Shown here: positions 5,521 through 5,532 of the stretch, one piece after another
Layout of the letters: every line of letters begins with the position of its first letter
Numbering within the stretch: the stretch's first letter is position 1
Assembly (NCBI GenBank): GCA_017442445.1
Contig: JAFRZS010000179.1
Coordinates: 1-5,532 of the forward strand
DNA length: 5,532 nt
Direction of reading: 5' to 3'
DNA from: Clostridia bacterium
GTDB taxonomy: Bacteria; Bacillota; Clostridia; Oscillospirales; Acutalibacteraceae
Program-made: the position numbers and the translations under genes
The notes under the pieces: model-generated
What the model was told of the DNA's origin: nothing
The model's database searches: none
What the model saw: the letters and a program-made list of their open reading frames with translations, nothing else

Positions 5521-5532
5521 TAAGTGAATAAA

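Overview
The window is AT-rich DNA with gene order, codon use and protein types typical of a gut Firmicute, most likely a Ruminococcus-like clostridium (Oscillospiraceae). This is an inference. It rests on an AT-rich genome with strong AGGAGG-type ribosome sites, a BspA-type leucine-rich-repeat protein, the ddl / DUF1934 (YwiB) / argS cluster, and canonical sigma-A promoters with 16-17 bp spacers. It reads as a housekeeping chromosomal stretch. I see no transposase, phage gene, CRISPR array or secretion/defence system.

Layout from left to right. (1) Positions 1-453, minus strand: the first 151 codons of a membrane-anchored protein with a cytoplasmic zinc ribbon, one transmembrane helix, a Thr-rich linker and the start of a BspA-like LRR ectodomain; it runs off the left edge and has its own promoter. 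(2) 590-1804, plus: a calcineurin-like metallophosphoesterase with a C-terminal fibronectin-III-like domain, whose GNHE motif has become ASHE. (3) A bidirectional terminator at 1812-1837 lies between this gene and the convergent operon. (4) 5089 down to 1846, minus: an operon reading ddl (D-Ala-D-Ala ligase), a DUF1934 gene and argS. The genes overlap end to start (TAATG, then 13 nt) and are fed by a promoter at 5133-5161. (5) 5258-5334, plus: an initiator tRNA-fMet with its own promoter and terminator. (6) 5400-5532: non-coding sequence ending in a good rightward promoter for a gene beyond the edge.

The most notable observation is that ddl is interrupted. Translating upstream of the long open frame shows a normal Ddl N-terminus starting at a GTG with an excellent ribosome site. 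The frame is kept throughout, but codon 34 is TAA where the family normally has Tyr. The surviving 301-codon frame could start only at a TTG and would lack the conserved GGxSxEHxVS loop. ddl is normally essential and here leads an operon that also carries argS, so this is either a sequence error, a real lesion covered by a second ligase, or readthrough/restart.

Two smaller oddities sit nearby. The initiator tRNA has a G2:A71 mismatch in addition to its expected C1:A72. The last 10 nt of the tRNA are repeated exactly in the arm of its terminator.

I did not find a clear new multi-gene system. The findings below are single-locus anomalies ranked by how surprising they are.
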